DNA of 56,880 nt. It comes from CAZRGV01 sp964599655. GTDB taxonomy: Bacteria > Planctomycetota > Planctomycetia > Isosphaerales > Isosphaeraceae. The stretch spans positions 1 through 56,880 of the forward strand of contig CAZRGV010000024.1 in NCBI GenBank assembly GCA_964599655.1, in the 5' to 3' direction. The position numbers and the translations under genes are program-made. The notes under the pieces were generated by a model. That model saw nothing but the letters and a program-made list of their open reading frames with translations, did not search any database and had not been told where the DNA came from. Shown one piece after another: positions 7,880 through 16,514 of the stretch; positions within the stretch are counted from its first letter, which is position 1, and each line of letters starts with the position of its first letter.

Positions 7880-8974
7880 TCAATCCATCCGTCGTCGCCG
7901 ACGTGAATAGGCCAGGAGGCCGATCCCTCCGAGTGTGACCAACGCAAGGCTTCCCGGTTCCGGGATTGTCTTGACGTAGAGAATCCCATCGACGTCCTGT
8001 AGCCCAGGGACGGTCGAGCCGCCGATGGTACCAACGTCGGTAATAGCCCCGGTTAAGGGGTTGATCTTGATCAGCTGCGACGTGCCGCCGAAGTGCGTCG
8101 GCCAGGTCGAGCCATAGAGGGTGCCGTCGGGCGCGAAGTCGAGCCCGCAGACGAACGGGCCTTCGGGGCTCAGCCAGTCGTTGTTGGGGTTGTTAATGAG
8201 GTTGACCGTTGAGGGGGGCAGGTCGGCGATCTTGGTCGCGATGTTGTTCTTGTCGGCGGCGTTCAGATCGATCTTGATCAAGGCGGGCTTTGTATTGAAG
8301 GTTTGATAATTCGTGCTGGGGTCGAGGGTGCCGATGTCGACTCCAATCAATCCATACTGAGGTGAATAGGCAATGTCTTCCACGTTCTGAAACGCGGCGC
8401 CGAACTTTCCAATCTCTGTGGCCTGCCCGGTTTTCGGGTCAATCATGATCAGGTGATTCGAACAGTCGGGGCAGTAGCTGTCTCCGCCTTGCGAGGCATC
8501 TCCCGTGCGCGCCGAGCCGTAGAGGACGCCGTTGACGTTGGCCAGACCTTCCACGTAGAGATAATTCGTCGTGCTGTTGCGAATCTGACCGATGTAAGTC
8601 GCCTTGGCGGTATCGGGATCGATGCTGTAAAGGCCGTTGTGGTTGACAGGTTCACCAGGCACCCGAACGTAGCTGGTCACCAGGAGCTGGCCGTTGACCT
8701 GCTCAATGTCCTCGATGCCGCCCAGGTTGGCGTCGCCCACCATGGTCGTGTTCCCGGTGTTGGGATCGATCTTGACGAGCACACCGTTGGGGCCGTTATG
8801 GAACCCGATATCCGTGACGCCGTAAAGGAAGTCGGCGCGGGCGGTCGTTGCGCCAAGGTGAGCCACGGCAAGCAGCAAAAGCGCGAATCGCGCGAGCGTT
8901 TGGAGTCCTAGCTTTCGTCCGGATTGGACATTAAGGCGAGGACGTCGGCGTTCCTGGTCCTTCATCGTTCTCAT
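7880..8974 (-). CDS. PEP-CTERM sorted exported protein
   Basis: This is about 364 residues on the minus strand. It starts with a basic region and a signal segment (LARFALLLLAVAHLGATTARA), followed by a beta-propeller-like body of repeated blocks such as ADFLYGVTDIGF, VLVKIDPNTGNTTMVGD and LIKINPLTGAITDVGT. It ends with a textbook PEP-CTERM sorting signal: IPEPGS, a hydrophobic stretch (LALVTLGGIGLLAY) and an Arg cluster. Such proteins are exported and processed by an exosortase, which is not in this window. The repeated 'I(D/N)P.TG..T..G' units suggest a surface propeller that could bind glycans or act as scaffold. The start is ATG 8974 or ATG 8965; neither has a strong ribosome site. Confidence 0.85.
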   Translation of the reverse strand: MRTMKDQERRRPRLNVQSGRKLGLQTLARFALLLLAVAHLGATTARADFLYGVTDIGFHNGPNGVLVKIDPNTGNTTMVGDANLGGIEDIEQVNGQLLVTSYVRVPGEPVNHNGLYSIDPDTAKATYIGQIRNSTTNYLYVEGLANVNGVLYGSARTGDASQGGDSYCPDCSNHLIMIDPKTGQATEIGKFGAAFQNVEDIAYSPQYGLIGVDIGTLDPSTNYQTFNTKPALIKIDLNAADKNNIATKIADLPPSTVNLINNPNNDWLSPEGPFVCGLDFAPDGTLYGSTWPTHFGGTSQLIKINPLTGAITDVGTIGGSTVPGLQDVDGILYVKTIPEPGSLALVTLGGIGLLAYSRRRRRMD

Positions 8975-9116
8975 CCTGTGTGACGTTCGCGACCGGACGG
9001 GATTCCTTTGGATTCCGAAGGAAACCCCATGATAGGATGAGCGTGTCCGCCATACAATTCCAGACCGGGAAACGATCGGATCGCATGTTGCCAAAGGTCA
9101 CCGGGAGATACCCTCC

Positions 9117-9653
9117 TTGGGGAGCTCGACTTCATCGACTCAAGGGGCGTCGGGTCCGACCCTGGGAAGCCTGTTGTCCCGAATTCTCGTCGCCGCGCTC
9201 GCGTTCACGATGCTGCGAAGTCTTGGGTCCGGCGAGCCGGGGCCAGAGTTTTGGCTGGCGTTGGGGCTGGCCTTTCCGGCCTTGATGGTTCGCGACCTAT
9301 TCGACGGCCTGATGGGAGTTGGATGTCCCCACTGCGGGCAGCGCGCCATGGGCCAAATCTCGGCGCGGCCCTTTCGAGCCCGTTATTATCTGTGCTCCTT
9401 GTGCGGAGCGCGTCGCAAGCGAAGTCTCGCCGGACCCTGGACCGAGGCCTCGGGCCCAGACGATGAACCGGTTTATGCGCGTCAACGCGAGGCGGGCCGA
9501 TGGATTCCGGGCCCCGACCTCGAATTCGGTCCCGATCCGAGGGCGGGCGTTCACGGTCGGCTCCTGCTGAGCAAGCTCTCCCGCCGTTACGACGGCACGA
9601 CCCGCCCCGAGGACCGAGCACGTCCGAACGGCCACCGCGACACTTCGAGCTGA
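9117..9653 (+). CDS. membrane-anchored zinc-ribbon protein, unknown function
   Basis: The gene encodes up to 178 residues. A hydrophobic segment (about residues 45-68, FWLALGLAFPALMV) is followed by a zinc ribbon with Cys70, Cys73, Cys93 and Cys96 (CPHC ... CSLC). The C-terminal half is polar, Arg/Pro/Asp-rich and probably disordered. I do not recognise the family. The start is uncertain: TTG 9117 has GGGAGA upstream, but a shorter form beginning just before the membrane segment is possible. It is transcribed divergently from the PEP-CTERM gene and followed after 57 bases by the YHS-type gene on the same strand. Confidence 0.5.
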   Translation: MGSSTSSTQGASGPTLGSLLSRILVAALAFTMLRSLGSGEPGPEFWLALGLAFPALMVRDLFDGLMGVGCPHCGQRAMGQISARPFRARYYLCSLCGARRKRSLAGPWTEASGPDDEPVYARQREAGRWIPGPDLEFGPDPRAGVHGRLLLSKLSRRYDGTTRPEDRARPNGHRDTSS

Positions 9654-9710
9654 CGACGGGGTTTCATCTCGTGGAGGGCCTTCCGTCCGGCAACCTTGAG
9701 GTCAAGATCG

Positions 9711-10433
9711 ATGCGCTGGAATCTCGTCTTCCTTGGAATCCTGATTCTCGGCGCCGTCCCTGTTGTTCTTGGAGGCGACCCAGATGGCACCGGGAGCCTT
9801 CGGCTCGCCGATCAGTCGTCGCTGAAGGCCTATGCCGGACTCGTCGGCGACTGGCGAGGGACGGGACAGGTTCGACGCGGCAGCACGCGAGGCGCCTGGA
9901 GGGAAACGGCGATCTGGTCGTGGGAGCTCTCGCGGAAAACCGCCGCGCTGGATTTGAAGATCGAGAACGGGAAATATCTCCAATCCGCGAAGCTCCGGCC
10001 TCGAGGAAAACCTGGCGAATTTGAGCTGGAGGCGGTTCTGGCCGACGGAATGTCCCGCCGTTTCCAAGGCGTGGTCGGAGACCGCGGGACGTTGACGCTG
10101 GTTGCCGACGGAACGGTGAAGGAGGGGCTCGCCCGGATCACCTTGACCCCGCTGCACGAGACGCGGTTTCTGCTGCTGCTCGAGGCTCGCTCGGCCGAAG
10201 GAGAAGGGTATCAGCGGCTGGGAGAGGTCGGCTACACGAGGCAGGGGGTCGCGTTCGCGGCGGGCGACTCCTACCCAGTTTGCATCGTGACGGAGGGGCG
10301 AGGAACGATCAAGGTCGAGTACAAGGGACAGACTTACTGGGTCTGTTGTTCCGGTTGCAAGGCCTTGTTCGATGAAGACCCCGAAGCCATTCTGGCCGAG
10401 CTGAAGGAACGGCAGCAATCCCGCGGAAAATAA
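9711..10433 (+). CDS. exported protein with C-terminal YHS/TRASH-type metal site
   Basis: This 240-residue protein has a signal peptide (MRWNLVFLGILILGAVPVVLGG). The central part is a lipocalin-like beta region (GDWRGTGQVRRGS ... TAIWSWEL). The last 60 residues match a YHS/TRASH-like metal-binding module: YPVCIVTEG, then VEYKGQTYWVCCSGCKALFDEDPEAILAEL. In that family the cysteines bind copper or another transition metal, and the YHS motif is here YPV. ATG 9711 is preferred because GAGGT lies about 8 bases upstream and it begins the signal peptide. The likely role is periplasmic metal binding or sensing; there is no transporter next to it to fix the metal. Confidence 0.7.
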   Translation: MRWNLVFLGILILGAVPVVLGGDPDGTGSLRLADQSSLKAYAGLVGDWRGTGQVRRGSTRGAWRETAIWSWELSRKTAALDLKIENGKYLQSAKLRPRGKPGEFELEAVLADGMSRRFQGVVGDRGTLTLVADGTVKEGLARITLTPLHETRFLLLLEARSAEGEGYQRLGEVGYTRQGVAFAAGDSYPVCIVTEGRGTIKVEYKGQTYWVCCSGCKALFDEDPEAILAELKERQQSRGK

Positions 10434-10873
10434 AACCGGAAACGTGGTTTCATCGAGACTCGTATGTTCCAGCGGGTTTCCTCCGCGAGCCTGGCGCCGT
10501 GATCGTGTGATGGAGAACGCCGCGAGACCGCATGCCTCAAAAGGTCACTTGTGTCACGTTTTGATCTCATGTAAATTTATCGTAACATAAATATACTACA
10601 TAATTGAATTTGTGGATCTCTGGATGTGTCGGCAGGGTTCCGGTTTTTTCGTGTTCTGGAAGGCATTGGAGGATGCGGGGCGATCCTCGAGGCTGCTTTC
10701 GCTCGCGGTGCGGTGGGTTGCCTGGCCTTCCCAATTTCGAACCTTCGAACGAGCGGATCGTCGGTTTTGGCCCTCGACCGGCGCGTTGAGGCGGCTTGAC
10801 ACAATCCTGGCGGGAAGAGCACAATCCGCGAGGTTCCCTCGCCCTCCCCGACCACCCTCGAAGACCCCGCCTG
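10434..10873. other. 440-base spacer with AT-rich island
   Basis: I see no gene here. The notable part is 10565-10615, which is strongly AT-rich (runs such as TAAATTTATCG and ATAAATATACTACATAAT) in an otherwise GC-rich neighbourhood, preceded by an imperfect dyad at 10537-10564. It probably holds the promoter for the EamA permease gene. The 250 bases from 10620 to 10873 look featureless and encode nothing convincing on either strand. Confidence 0.5.
10537..10564. promoter_or_regulatory. imperfect 28-bp dyad beside the AT-rich island
   Basis: TCAAAA (10537-10542) pairs with TTTTGA (10559-10564), and GT/AC and AC/GT steps continue inward with two mismatches to a 4-base centre (TTGT). Its place immediately upstream of an AT-rich, promoter-like stretch would suit an operator; it could also be a weak terminator for the YHS gene. 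Confidence 0.3.
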
Positions 10874-11827
10874 ATGTCCACGATGAACTTGCCCTCGGAA
10901 CGCCAACTCGACGCGGCGGGGCTGGCGAGTGTTGTGCTCTGCTGCGCCTTGTGGGGTGGGAATGCCGTGGCGGTGAAGTTCGCCGTGCCCGATCTGCCGG
11001 CGATGGGTTGCGCGGGGCTTCGGTATTTGATCGGGTTGCCGATTGTCGCGAGCGTTTGTCGAGCGAGCCGCCAACCGTTTTGGGGCGGACGACGCGCCCT
11101 GCCATGGATTGGCTTGCACGCGTTGTTGACCGTTGCCCAGATCGGAACGTTCAACTGGGGAACCAGCCTCAGCCTTGCGGGACGAGCGTCGGTATTCATC
11201 AATGTCCACCCTTTGGTCGTCGCGCCGCTGGCCTGGTTCGTTCTGGGTGAGCGTATGGACATTCGTGGCCTGTTCGGCCTGGGCGCCGCGGCAACCGGGG
11301 TTTCGATCCTTCTTTCCGGCGCGTTGCGAGGTGGCGGGGGGAATCTCGTCGGCGACCTGATCGTCCTGGGCTCCGGTGTGATCTTCGGCGTCCAGACCAT
11401 CGCGCAGAAGCTCACGTTTCCCCATGTTCCACCAGCGACCTTGCTGTTCTCTCAATCCGTGATTGCGATACCGATTTTCCTGGCCTACAGCGTCGGGTTC
11501 GAGGGAATCGAGGCCTTTCACTTCACTCGAGGCGCGGTTCTTGGCGTTCTCTACCAGGGACTGGCCGCCTCGGGACTTTGCTACACCTTGTGGTTCGTCC
11601 TGTTGAGACGCTACCCCGCGGGAAGGCTGTCGACGATCGCGTTTCTGACACCGATCTTCGGGATCGGCTTCGGGAAGCTGTTCAACGGCGAGTCGCTGAC
11701 CTGGCCGCTGGTAGTGGGAGGTGGCCTCGTCGGAGCCGGCATTTCTCTGGTCGCCTCCGCCAAGGTCGGGCGGGTTTCGTCGTCGCGCGCACGTTCTCAA
11801 GTCGAACCGATCGTGAGCAGGTCGTAG
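10874..11827 (+). CDS. EamA/DMT-family permease
   Basis: This encodes 317 residues with about ten hydrophobic segments in two homologous halves, the EamA (DMT superfamily) design. Typical family signatures appear in the first helix (ALWGGNAVAVKFA), in TM3-4 (LRYLIGLPIVASV), in the half-ending segment (FINVHPLVVAPLAWFVLGERM) and again in the second half (FLTPIFGIGFGKLFNGESL). The protein should export or exchange a small metabolite at the inner membrane; DMT specificity cannot be read from sequence. I chose ATG 10874, because the extra residues before it (from 10796) are polar and unlike the family. It has no evident partner gene. Confidence 0.8.
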   Translation: MSTMNLPSERQLDAAGLASVVLCCALWGGNAVAVKFAVPDLPAMGCAGLRYLIGLPIVASVCRASRQPFWGGRRALPWIGLHALLTVAQIGTFNWGTSLSLAGRASVFINVHPLVVAPLAWFVLGERMDIRGLFGLGAAATGVSILLSGALRGGGGNLVGDLIVLGSGVIFGVQTIAQKLTFPHVPPATLLFSQSVIAIPIFLAYSVGFEGIEAFHFTRGAVLGVLYQGLAASGLCYTLWFVLLRRYPAGRLSTIAFLTPIFGIGFGKLFNGESLTWPLVVGGGLVGAGISLVASAKVGRVSSSRARSQVEPIVSRS

Positions 11828-11996
11828 ACAATGCCCCTTGGATTCGATACCAAGAGGGGCGGGGGGACACGTCCTCAAGGTCGGGCGTTGCCTTACGAGA
11901 TTGGGCCGCGCTCGAGAAAACTCGGGCCGTTTCGTGGCCGGAAGGCGCTCCTCAGATCCTGGACAACGAGTCGGCTTCCACCCGGGGAGGTGCATG

Positions 11997-13523
11997 ATGG
12001 GCTCAAGGTTCCGTCGGCGTCGGTTCCTGCAATCCGCATCCGCGTTGGGGCTGGGTCTCGGACTCGGCGGGGGCGCGGCCCTTCGAGCGATTACCCCGGC
12101 GAGGGCCGAGGATCTCGTGGTCGGACCCGACGTGGTCCGCTTCCGCCCCGAGATCGAGCCGGTGGTTCGCTGGATCGAGGAAACGCCTCGCGAACGGGTT
12201 TTCGACAAGGCCTTCGAGGAGCTGAAGGCCGGGCTGTCTTATCGCGACCTGCTGGCCGGCGTGTTCCTGGCGGGAGTTCGCAACGTCAAGCCCAGGCCGG
12301 TCGGATTCAAGTTCCACGCCGTTCTCGTCATCAACTCGGCCCATTTGCTGGCCCAGTCGGCGGCCGTCGACGATCGACTCTTGCCCTTGCTCTGGGCTCT
12401 CGACAACTTCAAGAATTCCCAGGCTCAGGACATCAAGGAAGGGGATTGGACGCTCTCGAAGGTCGATGATTCCCGCCTGCCGGGGCCGACCCAGGCGAGG
12501 AAGGCGTTCGTCGACGCGATGGAGGCCTGGGACTCCGAGGCAGCCGATGTGGCCACGGCCGCGTTTTGCCGGTCGGCCGGCGCTGCGGAGGTGATGGAGG
12601 CCTTCTGGCGCTACGGTGTTCGCGACCAGCGCAACATCGGCCACAAAGCCATCTTCAGCATGCAATGCTGGCGAACCCTTCAGGCCATCGGCTGGCCCAA
12701 CGCCGAACCGGTGCTTCGTTCGCTGGCCTTTGGAATCCTCGATCTCCAGGGGGATTCGAACCGAGCGCCCGTGGGGCCCTACGAAACGAACCTGGAAAAC
12801 GCTCGTAAGATCCGAGAAGGCTGGCAGATCGGTCGAACGGACAGCGGTGCCACTCAGGCCCTTCTGGAAACGCTCCGAAAGGGTTCCTCCGAGGACGCCT
12901 CGGCCGAGGTCGTCCAGAAACTCAATGCGGGAATCGCGCCCGAATCGCTCTGGGATGCCGTCATTCTGGGCGCCGGCGAGCTGTTGATGAAGAATCCGGG
13001 AATTGTCGCCTTGCACGCGATGACGTCCTCGAACGCCCTGCACTACATCTTTGGCGCGAGTGGTGACGACACCACTCGAAAGCTGGCCCTGCTCCAGGCG
13101 GCCGGCTGGGTGCCTCTCTTCCGGCAGCGTGCCAACGTGGAGAACCCAATCGCCATTGATAACCTGGAGCCGATCACGCCCGCGGGCTCGCCGGAGGAGG
13201 CCGTCGGTGAGATCTTCGCGACCATCGATCAGGATCGCGCCAAGGCCGCCGCGAAAGTGATCGGCTACCTGCGACAGGGGGGAACCCCCGACGCGATCTT
13301 CGCGGCGGCGCGTCGAATGATCTTCCACAAGGGACGCGACAGCCATCAATACAAGTACGGCGCCGCGGTGTGGGAGGAGACTCAACTCGCGTCGGACCCG
13401 AAGTGGCAAGCCCCCTTGGCCGCCGCGGCAATGTTCTACTTCCCGAGTCCGGGAACGCCCGATAGTCCCTTGATGACTCGAGCTAGGGACTCGGTGGGCC
13501 GGATTCTCCTACGGCAAGGCTGA
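11997..13523 (+). CDS. Tat-exported protein of unknown function
   Basis: This is 508 residues with a twin-arginine signal: GSRFRRRRFLQSASALGLGLGLGG, then an Ala-rich cleavage region (TPARAED). The mature protein is helical and repeats blocks such as SYRDLLAGVFLAGVRNV, AEVMEAFWRYGVRDQRNIGHKAIF and AESLWDAVILGAGELLM-like segments, suggesting an alpha-helical repeat fold. It is found in planctomycete-type genomes as an uncharacterised exported protein, and I cannot name a reaction. GGAGG at 11986-11990 is 6 bases from ATG 11997 and only 3 from ATG 11994, so 11997 is the likelier start. The Tat route suggests folding or a cofactor acquired in the cytoplasm. Confidence 0.7.
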   Translation: MGSRFRRRRFLQSASALGLGLGLGGGAALRAITPARAEDLVVGPDVVRFRPEIEPVVRWIEETPRERVFDKAFEELKAGLSYRDLLAGVFLAGVRNVKPRPVGFKFHAVLVINSAHLLAQSAAVDDRLLPLLWALDNFKNSQAQDIKEGDWTLSKVDDSRLPGPTQARKAFVDAMEAWDSEAADVATAAFCRSAGAAEVMEAFWRYGVRDQRNIGHKAIFSMQCWRTLQAIGWPNAEPVLRSLAFGILDLQGDSNRAPVGPYETNLENARKIREGWQIGRTDSGATQALLETLRKGSSEDASAEVVQKLNAGIAPESLWDAVILGAGELLMKNPGIVALHAMTSSNALHYIFGASGDDTTRKLALLQAAGWVPLFRQRANVENPIAIDNLEPITPAGSPEEAVGEIFATIDQDRAKAAAKVIGYLRQGGTPDAIFAAARRMIFHKGRDSHQYKYGAAVWEETQLASDPKWQAPLAAAAMFYFPSPGTPDSPLMTRARDSVGRILLRQG

Positions 13524-13537
13524 CAGCGCGATCTCGC

Positions 13538-13566
13538 CGGGACGGAACGCCATTTTCGACGTCCCG
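13538..13566. terminator. inverted repeat between convergent genes
   Basis: CGGGACG (13538-13544) and CGTCCCG (13560-13566) are reverse complements around a 15-base loop. They lie between the end of the Tat-exported protein gene (13523) and the end of rnhA (13603, opposite strand). No T run follows. Confidence 0.4.
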
Positions 13567-13602
13567 TCTCGGCGGTGCCCCAGCCCAGACCAAGCCGTCG
13601 TC

Positions 13603-14085
13603 TTAGCCCCGGATCCCGTTCATGAGCTGCTTGTAGGCCTCGACGGCCATCCGGTCGCAGGCTTCGTTCTCCGGATGCCCGTTATGACCCAGGACGTGCT
13701 GAACCTGGATCTGATGGCGCGAAGCCAGGTGATCGAGGGCTCGCCACAAGTCCTCGTTCTGAATGGGTTTGAGCTGACGACCCTCCTTCCGCTTCCATCC
13801 CTGGGCCTTCCCTTTCGGCAGCCCTCCCTTGAGTCCTTTGGCGACGTACTGACTGTCGGTGATGAGTTCCACCCGGCAGGGTCGCTTCAAGGAGTTCAAG
13901 CCCTCGATCACACCGGTCAATTCCATCCGGTTGTTGGTTGTGGCGCGTTCCGCGCCCGAGTCTTCCCGTCGTTGGCCGCTCGCAGGGTGTTCCAGAATGT
14001 ACGCCCAGCCGCCAGGACCAGGGTTCCCGCTGCACGCGCCGTCCGTGAACAACCGGACAAAATCGCTCGGAGTTTCCTGGGCCAT
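13603..14085 (-). CDS. rnhA: ribonuclease HI
   Basis: This 160-residue enzyme degrades the RNA strand of RNA-DNA hybrids. All catalytic acids are present: Asp15 (FTDGACSGNPGPGGW), Glu55 (NNRMELTG), Asp77 (TDSQYVAKG) and Asp144 (NEACDRMA), with the flexible-loop His137 in HNGHPEN. The length is the usual one for a bacterial RNase HI without extra domains. I chose ATG 14085 (MAQETPSDFV); the longer open frame reaches 14208 but adds residues not typical of the family. It follows lexA on the same strand after a 119-base spacer, so the two may be co-transcribed, an arrangement that suits genome maintenance. Confidence 0.95.
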   Translation of the reverse strand: MAQETPSDFVRLFTDGACSGNPGPGGWAYILEHPASGQRREDSGAERATTNNRMELTGVIEGLNSLKRPCRVELITDSQYVAKGLKGGLPKGKAQGWKRKEGRQLKPIQNEDLWRALDHLASRHQIQVQHVLGHNGHPENEACDRMAVEAYKQLMNGIRG

Positions 14086-14204
14086 CGTGGCGAATCCATT
14101 TCCTATCAAAATCAAAAACCATGGGAGACACGAAAACCTTCGGGACGGCGTCGGGAGTCGACGAAGCGAGGTTTTCGCGTCTTCCCGGATGGTGCTCTGG
14201 CCGG

Positions 14205-14810
14205 TCAATAACGTCGGACGACGCCGACCAGGATCCCAAGGATCTTCACGTTGTCCCGGAAGATGGGCTTCATGCTCTTGTTGGCGGGCTCAAGACGGAT
14301 GCGGTTTTTTTCCTTGTACACACGCTTGAGAGTGGCGCCACCGTCGTCGTCCAGAACGGCCGCGATCTGGCCGTCGCGGGCGGTTTCCTGGCTCTTGATG
14401 ATGACATAGTCGCCATCGGCGATGTGCTCGTCGATCATCGAGTCGCCGGTCACTTGGAGCACGAATTTCTGGTCGCTGTCTTGCCAATCCTCGAACCCGA
14501 ATTCCTCGGCGTCCTCGACGGCTTCGAGTGGTTGACCGGCCGCGATTCGACCGCGAAGCTTCAGACCGGAGTGCCGGATTGAGGCGGGGTCTTGCAGCAA
14601 TTGGATCGCGCGGGACATGTTGGCTTCACGATGAATCAAGCCCTTCTTTTGCAGGGCCTTAAGGTGGCACATCACCCCGTTGGGGCTCTTGATGTCGAAG
14701 TGGTTGCCGATCTCGCGAACGGTCGGCCCGTAACCTCGGGTCTGGATCTTTTCGCGAATGAATCGATAAATCTCGCGCTGCCGGGGGGTCAAGGCGTCAA
14801 GGTCGGCCAT
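14205..14810 (-). CDS. lexA: LexA repressor
   Basis: The 201-residue protein has the N-terminal winged helix (LTPRQREIYRFIREKIQTRG, PTVREIGNHFDIKSPNGVMCHLKAL) and the C-terminal S24 self-cleaving domain. The scissile bond is Ala91-Gly92 (RIAAGQPLEA), the nucleophile Ser124 (TGDSMIDEHI) and the general base Lys162 (TLKRV). It should repress the SOS regulon and cleave itself when activated RecA is present. ATG 14810 has AGGAG about 8 bases upstream; the longer open frame has no family similarity before it. rnhA follows. A perfect 6-4-6 dyad lies 203 bases upstream of the start. Confidence 0.95.
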   Translation of the reverse strand: MADLDALTPRQREIYRFIREKIQTRGYGPTVREIGNHFDIKSPNGVMCHLKALQKKGLIHREANMSRAIQLLQDPASIRHSGLKLRGRIAAGQPLEAVEDAEEFGFEDWQDSDQKFVLQVTGDSMIDEHIADGDYVIIKSQETARDGQIAAVLDDDGGATLKRVYKEKNRIRLEPANKSMKPIFRDNVKILGILVGVVRRY

Positions 14811-15012
14811 GGGCGTGGCTCCTGGTTCGCTCGGATGCAAAGGGGCGGAACCGGTCAGCCGGGGTCCCCTTTCCGTCACTTCGTCGCCTCGGGAGGAGAT
14901 GTCGAAGGACCGGCATTGCCGGGGCACCCTCCTTGTCGATCCGGCGCATGGGACACGGACGATCACCAACTGACCCTTTGGTGGCTAATGTACAACGGTT
15001 GGCTAGCGCACG

Positions 15013-15028
15013 CGAGAACATTTTCTCG
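15013..15028. promoter_or_regulatory. candidate LexA operator (perfect 6-4-6 dyad)
   Basis: CGAGAA-CATT-TTCTCG is a perfect inverted repeat with a 4-base centre, located in the 292-base spacer upstream of lexA. LexA operators in several phyla are dyads with a 4-base centre, and lexA is usually autoregulated. The half-site does not match a LexA box I know, so this is a positional inference. Confidence 0.35.
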
Positions 15029-15102
15029 ATTTTTCCGCGACGCCCTTCTTGCTTCGGATCGACAATCACGATTCTCGTCGTAACAAGCGTTTCTGACTAC
15101 GG

Positions 15103-16392
15103 TTACGGCATTGGACCTGGCGGCGCCGTCGCGTTCTCCTTCGGTTCGGGCGACGGGCTTTTCTGGGCGGGAACCGTCTTGTCCGAGGTTCGGGTGAACT
15201 GGGCTGCCAGGTTTTCTCCCGGAAAGAGTTGATCGAGCGACGTCACGATGTCATGCAGGCCATGGCCCGTGGCGACAAGCTTCCCTTCGCGATCGATCAG
15301 CAGCTTCACGGGAATGAACTCCACGCCGAAACGGGTTGAAAGGTCGGATTCCACTGATCCGCTCTGGTTGGGCGACGGCGCACCATTGATCTGAGGCCAG
15401 CCCAGATTGTTTTCCTTGAGGAAAGCGATTGCGGCTTCTGGATCGAGGTCGATGGAAACGCCCAGGATCTCGAAGCCCTTGGGACCGAGTTGTTCGCGCA
15501 GGGACTTCAGTTCGGGCAGTTCCTTCACGCAAGGAGCGCACCAGGTGGCCCAGAAGTCGACCAGCACGACCTTTCCTAGAAAGTCGGACAGGTCGATGGG
15601 CTTGCCATCCAGGCCGATACCTCGAAAATCCGTGACGGGCTTGCCGTTCAGGCTGAGGCGGTAGGCATTTCCCGGTGCGAAGCGGGCGGCGGGATTGTCG
15701 TGGAACCGCTCGTCCAGAATGCGGTACATGGCCAGAGCTCGTTCAGGCTTTCCGAGCTGCTCGGCCGCGGGCGCGAGCTGTGCCAGGATCTCAGGCGCCT
15801 TGGGATGCGGGGGTGTTTGTTGACCGAGTTCCAGGGCGGCGGCGCTCATCAGGTCATAACGATGGTCACGGTCAGGCAGAATTTTCTCGGGCGCGGTCGC
15901 CAGGGCGTTGATCTTGGCGAAGGCGGCCAGCGTCGCGATGTCGGTCTGAGGGAACCGGGCGATCAGTCGATCCGAGGTCTCAACCAGGCGCTCCAACGCC
16001 TTTGGATCGGTTTCGAGCCGTTTCGAGAGCTCGGTCAACTCCGCGTCGGCCGCTTTGAGGCGGAGATCAGGCGAGATCGACGGCTCGGCGAGGATGGATT
16101 GGGCGGTTTCGAGCACGGCGTTCACGAACGCTTCCTGAGCCATTCGGGCCTGTCGAGGACTTGGTTCGTGGACGGTCTGAATCTGACGTTTCAGGTCCTC
16201 GATATGACGCCAGCGGGCCTCCGGCGCGCCGTTCGTCATGGGCTCGTAGACGCCTCGGGTCGCGTCGGGGTCGGCCTTCGCCTCGGATTCCGGGCCCTGG
16301 CCGGTCCGTGCGGGATTGCAGCCTTCGAGCAGGAAACTGAGGGCAACCAGGGCGCTCGCCAGTCGGGCGAAGGTTCTCGGAGTTCTGCTCAT
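15103..16392 (-). CDS. lipoprotein with TlpA-like thioredoxin domain
   Basis: This is 429 residues. The N terminus carries a lipoprotein-type signal ending LLEGC (Cys25), although the lipobox is imperfect. Residues 40-240 are mostly helical and of unknown role. Residues of about 250-395 form an AhpC/TSA-Redoxin (TlpA-like) domain: GIGLDGKPIDLSDFLGK, then the redox motif WATWCAPC with Cys285 and Cys288, GVSIDLDPEAAIAFLKENNL, and the cis-Pro region VEFIPVKLLID. A Pro-rich tail ends the protein. It should act as an envelope thiol-disulfide oxidoreductase. ATG 16392 is the start that gives the signal; the longer frame to 16644 is unlikely. Confidence 0.8.
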   Translation of the reverse strand: MSRTPRTFARLASALVALSFLLEGCNPARTGQGPESEAKADPDATRGVYEPMTNGAPEARWRHIEDLKRQIQTVHEPSPRQARMAQEAFVNAVLETAQSILAEPSISPDLRLKAADAELTELSKRLETDPKALERLVETSDRLIARFPQTDIATLAAFAKINALATAPEKILPDRDHRYDLMSAAALELGQQTPPHPKAPEILAQLAPAAEQLGKPERALAMYRILDERFHDNPAARFAPGNAYRLSLNGKPVTDFRGIGLDGKPIDLSDFLGKVVLVDFWATWCAPCVKELPELKSLREQLGPKGFEILGVSIDLDPEAAIAFLKENNLGWPQINGAPSPNQSGSVESDLSTRFGVEFIPVKLLIDREGKLVATGHGLHDIVTSLDQLFPGENLAAQFTRTSDKTVPAQKSPSPEPKENATAPPGPMP

Positions 16393-16514
16393 GTGGAATC
16401 CGGACGTCTCGGAGGACGGGAGGAATACCCAGGCGGAGTGGGCTTGCTCCGGCGCTGGCTGGGCGGTACATCTCGACCTGGGTTCAGTATAACGGGAGTC
16501 GACCGGAGATCGCC

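Noticed and set aside
10577..13409. Several long minus-strand open frames under the EamA permease and Tat-exported protein genes
   Set aside because: No motifs, Arg/Pro/Gln-rich shadow composition, and the plus-strand genes have clear membrane segments, signal peptides and ribosome sites.
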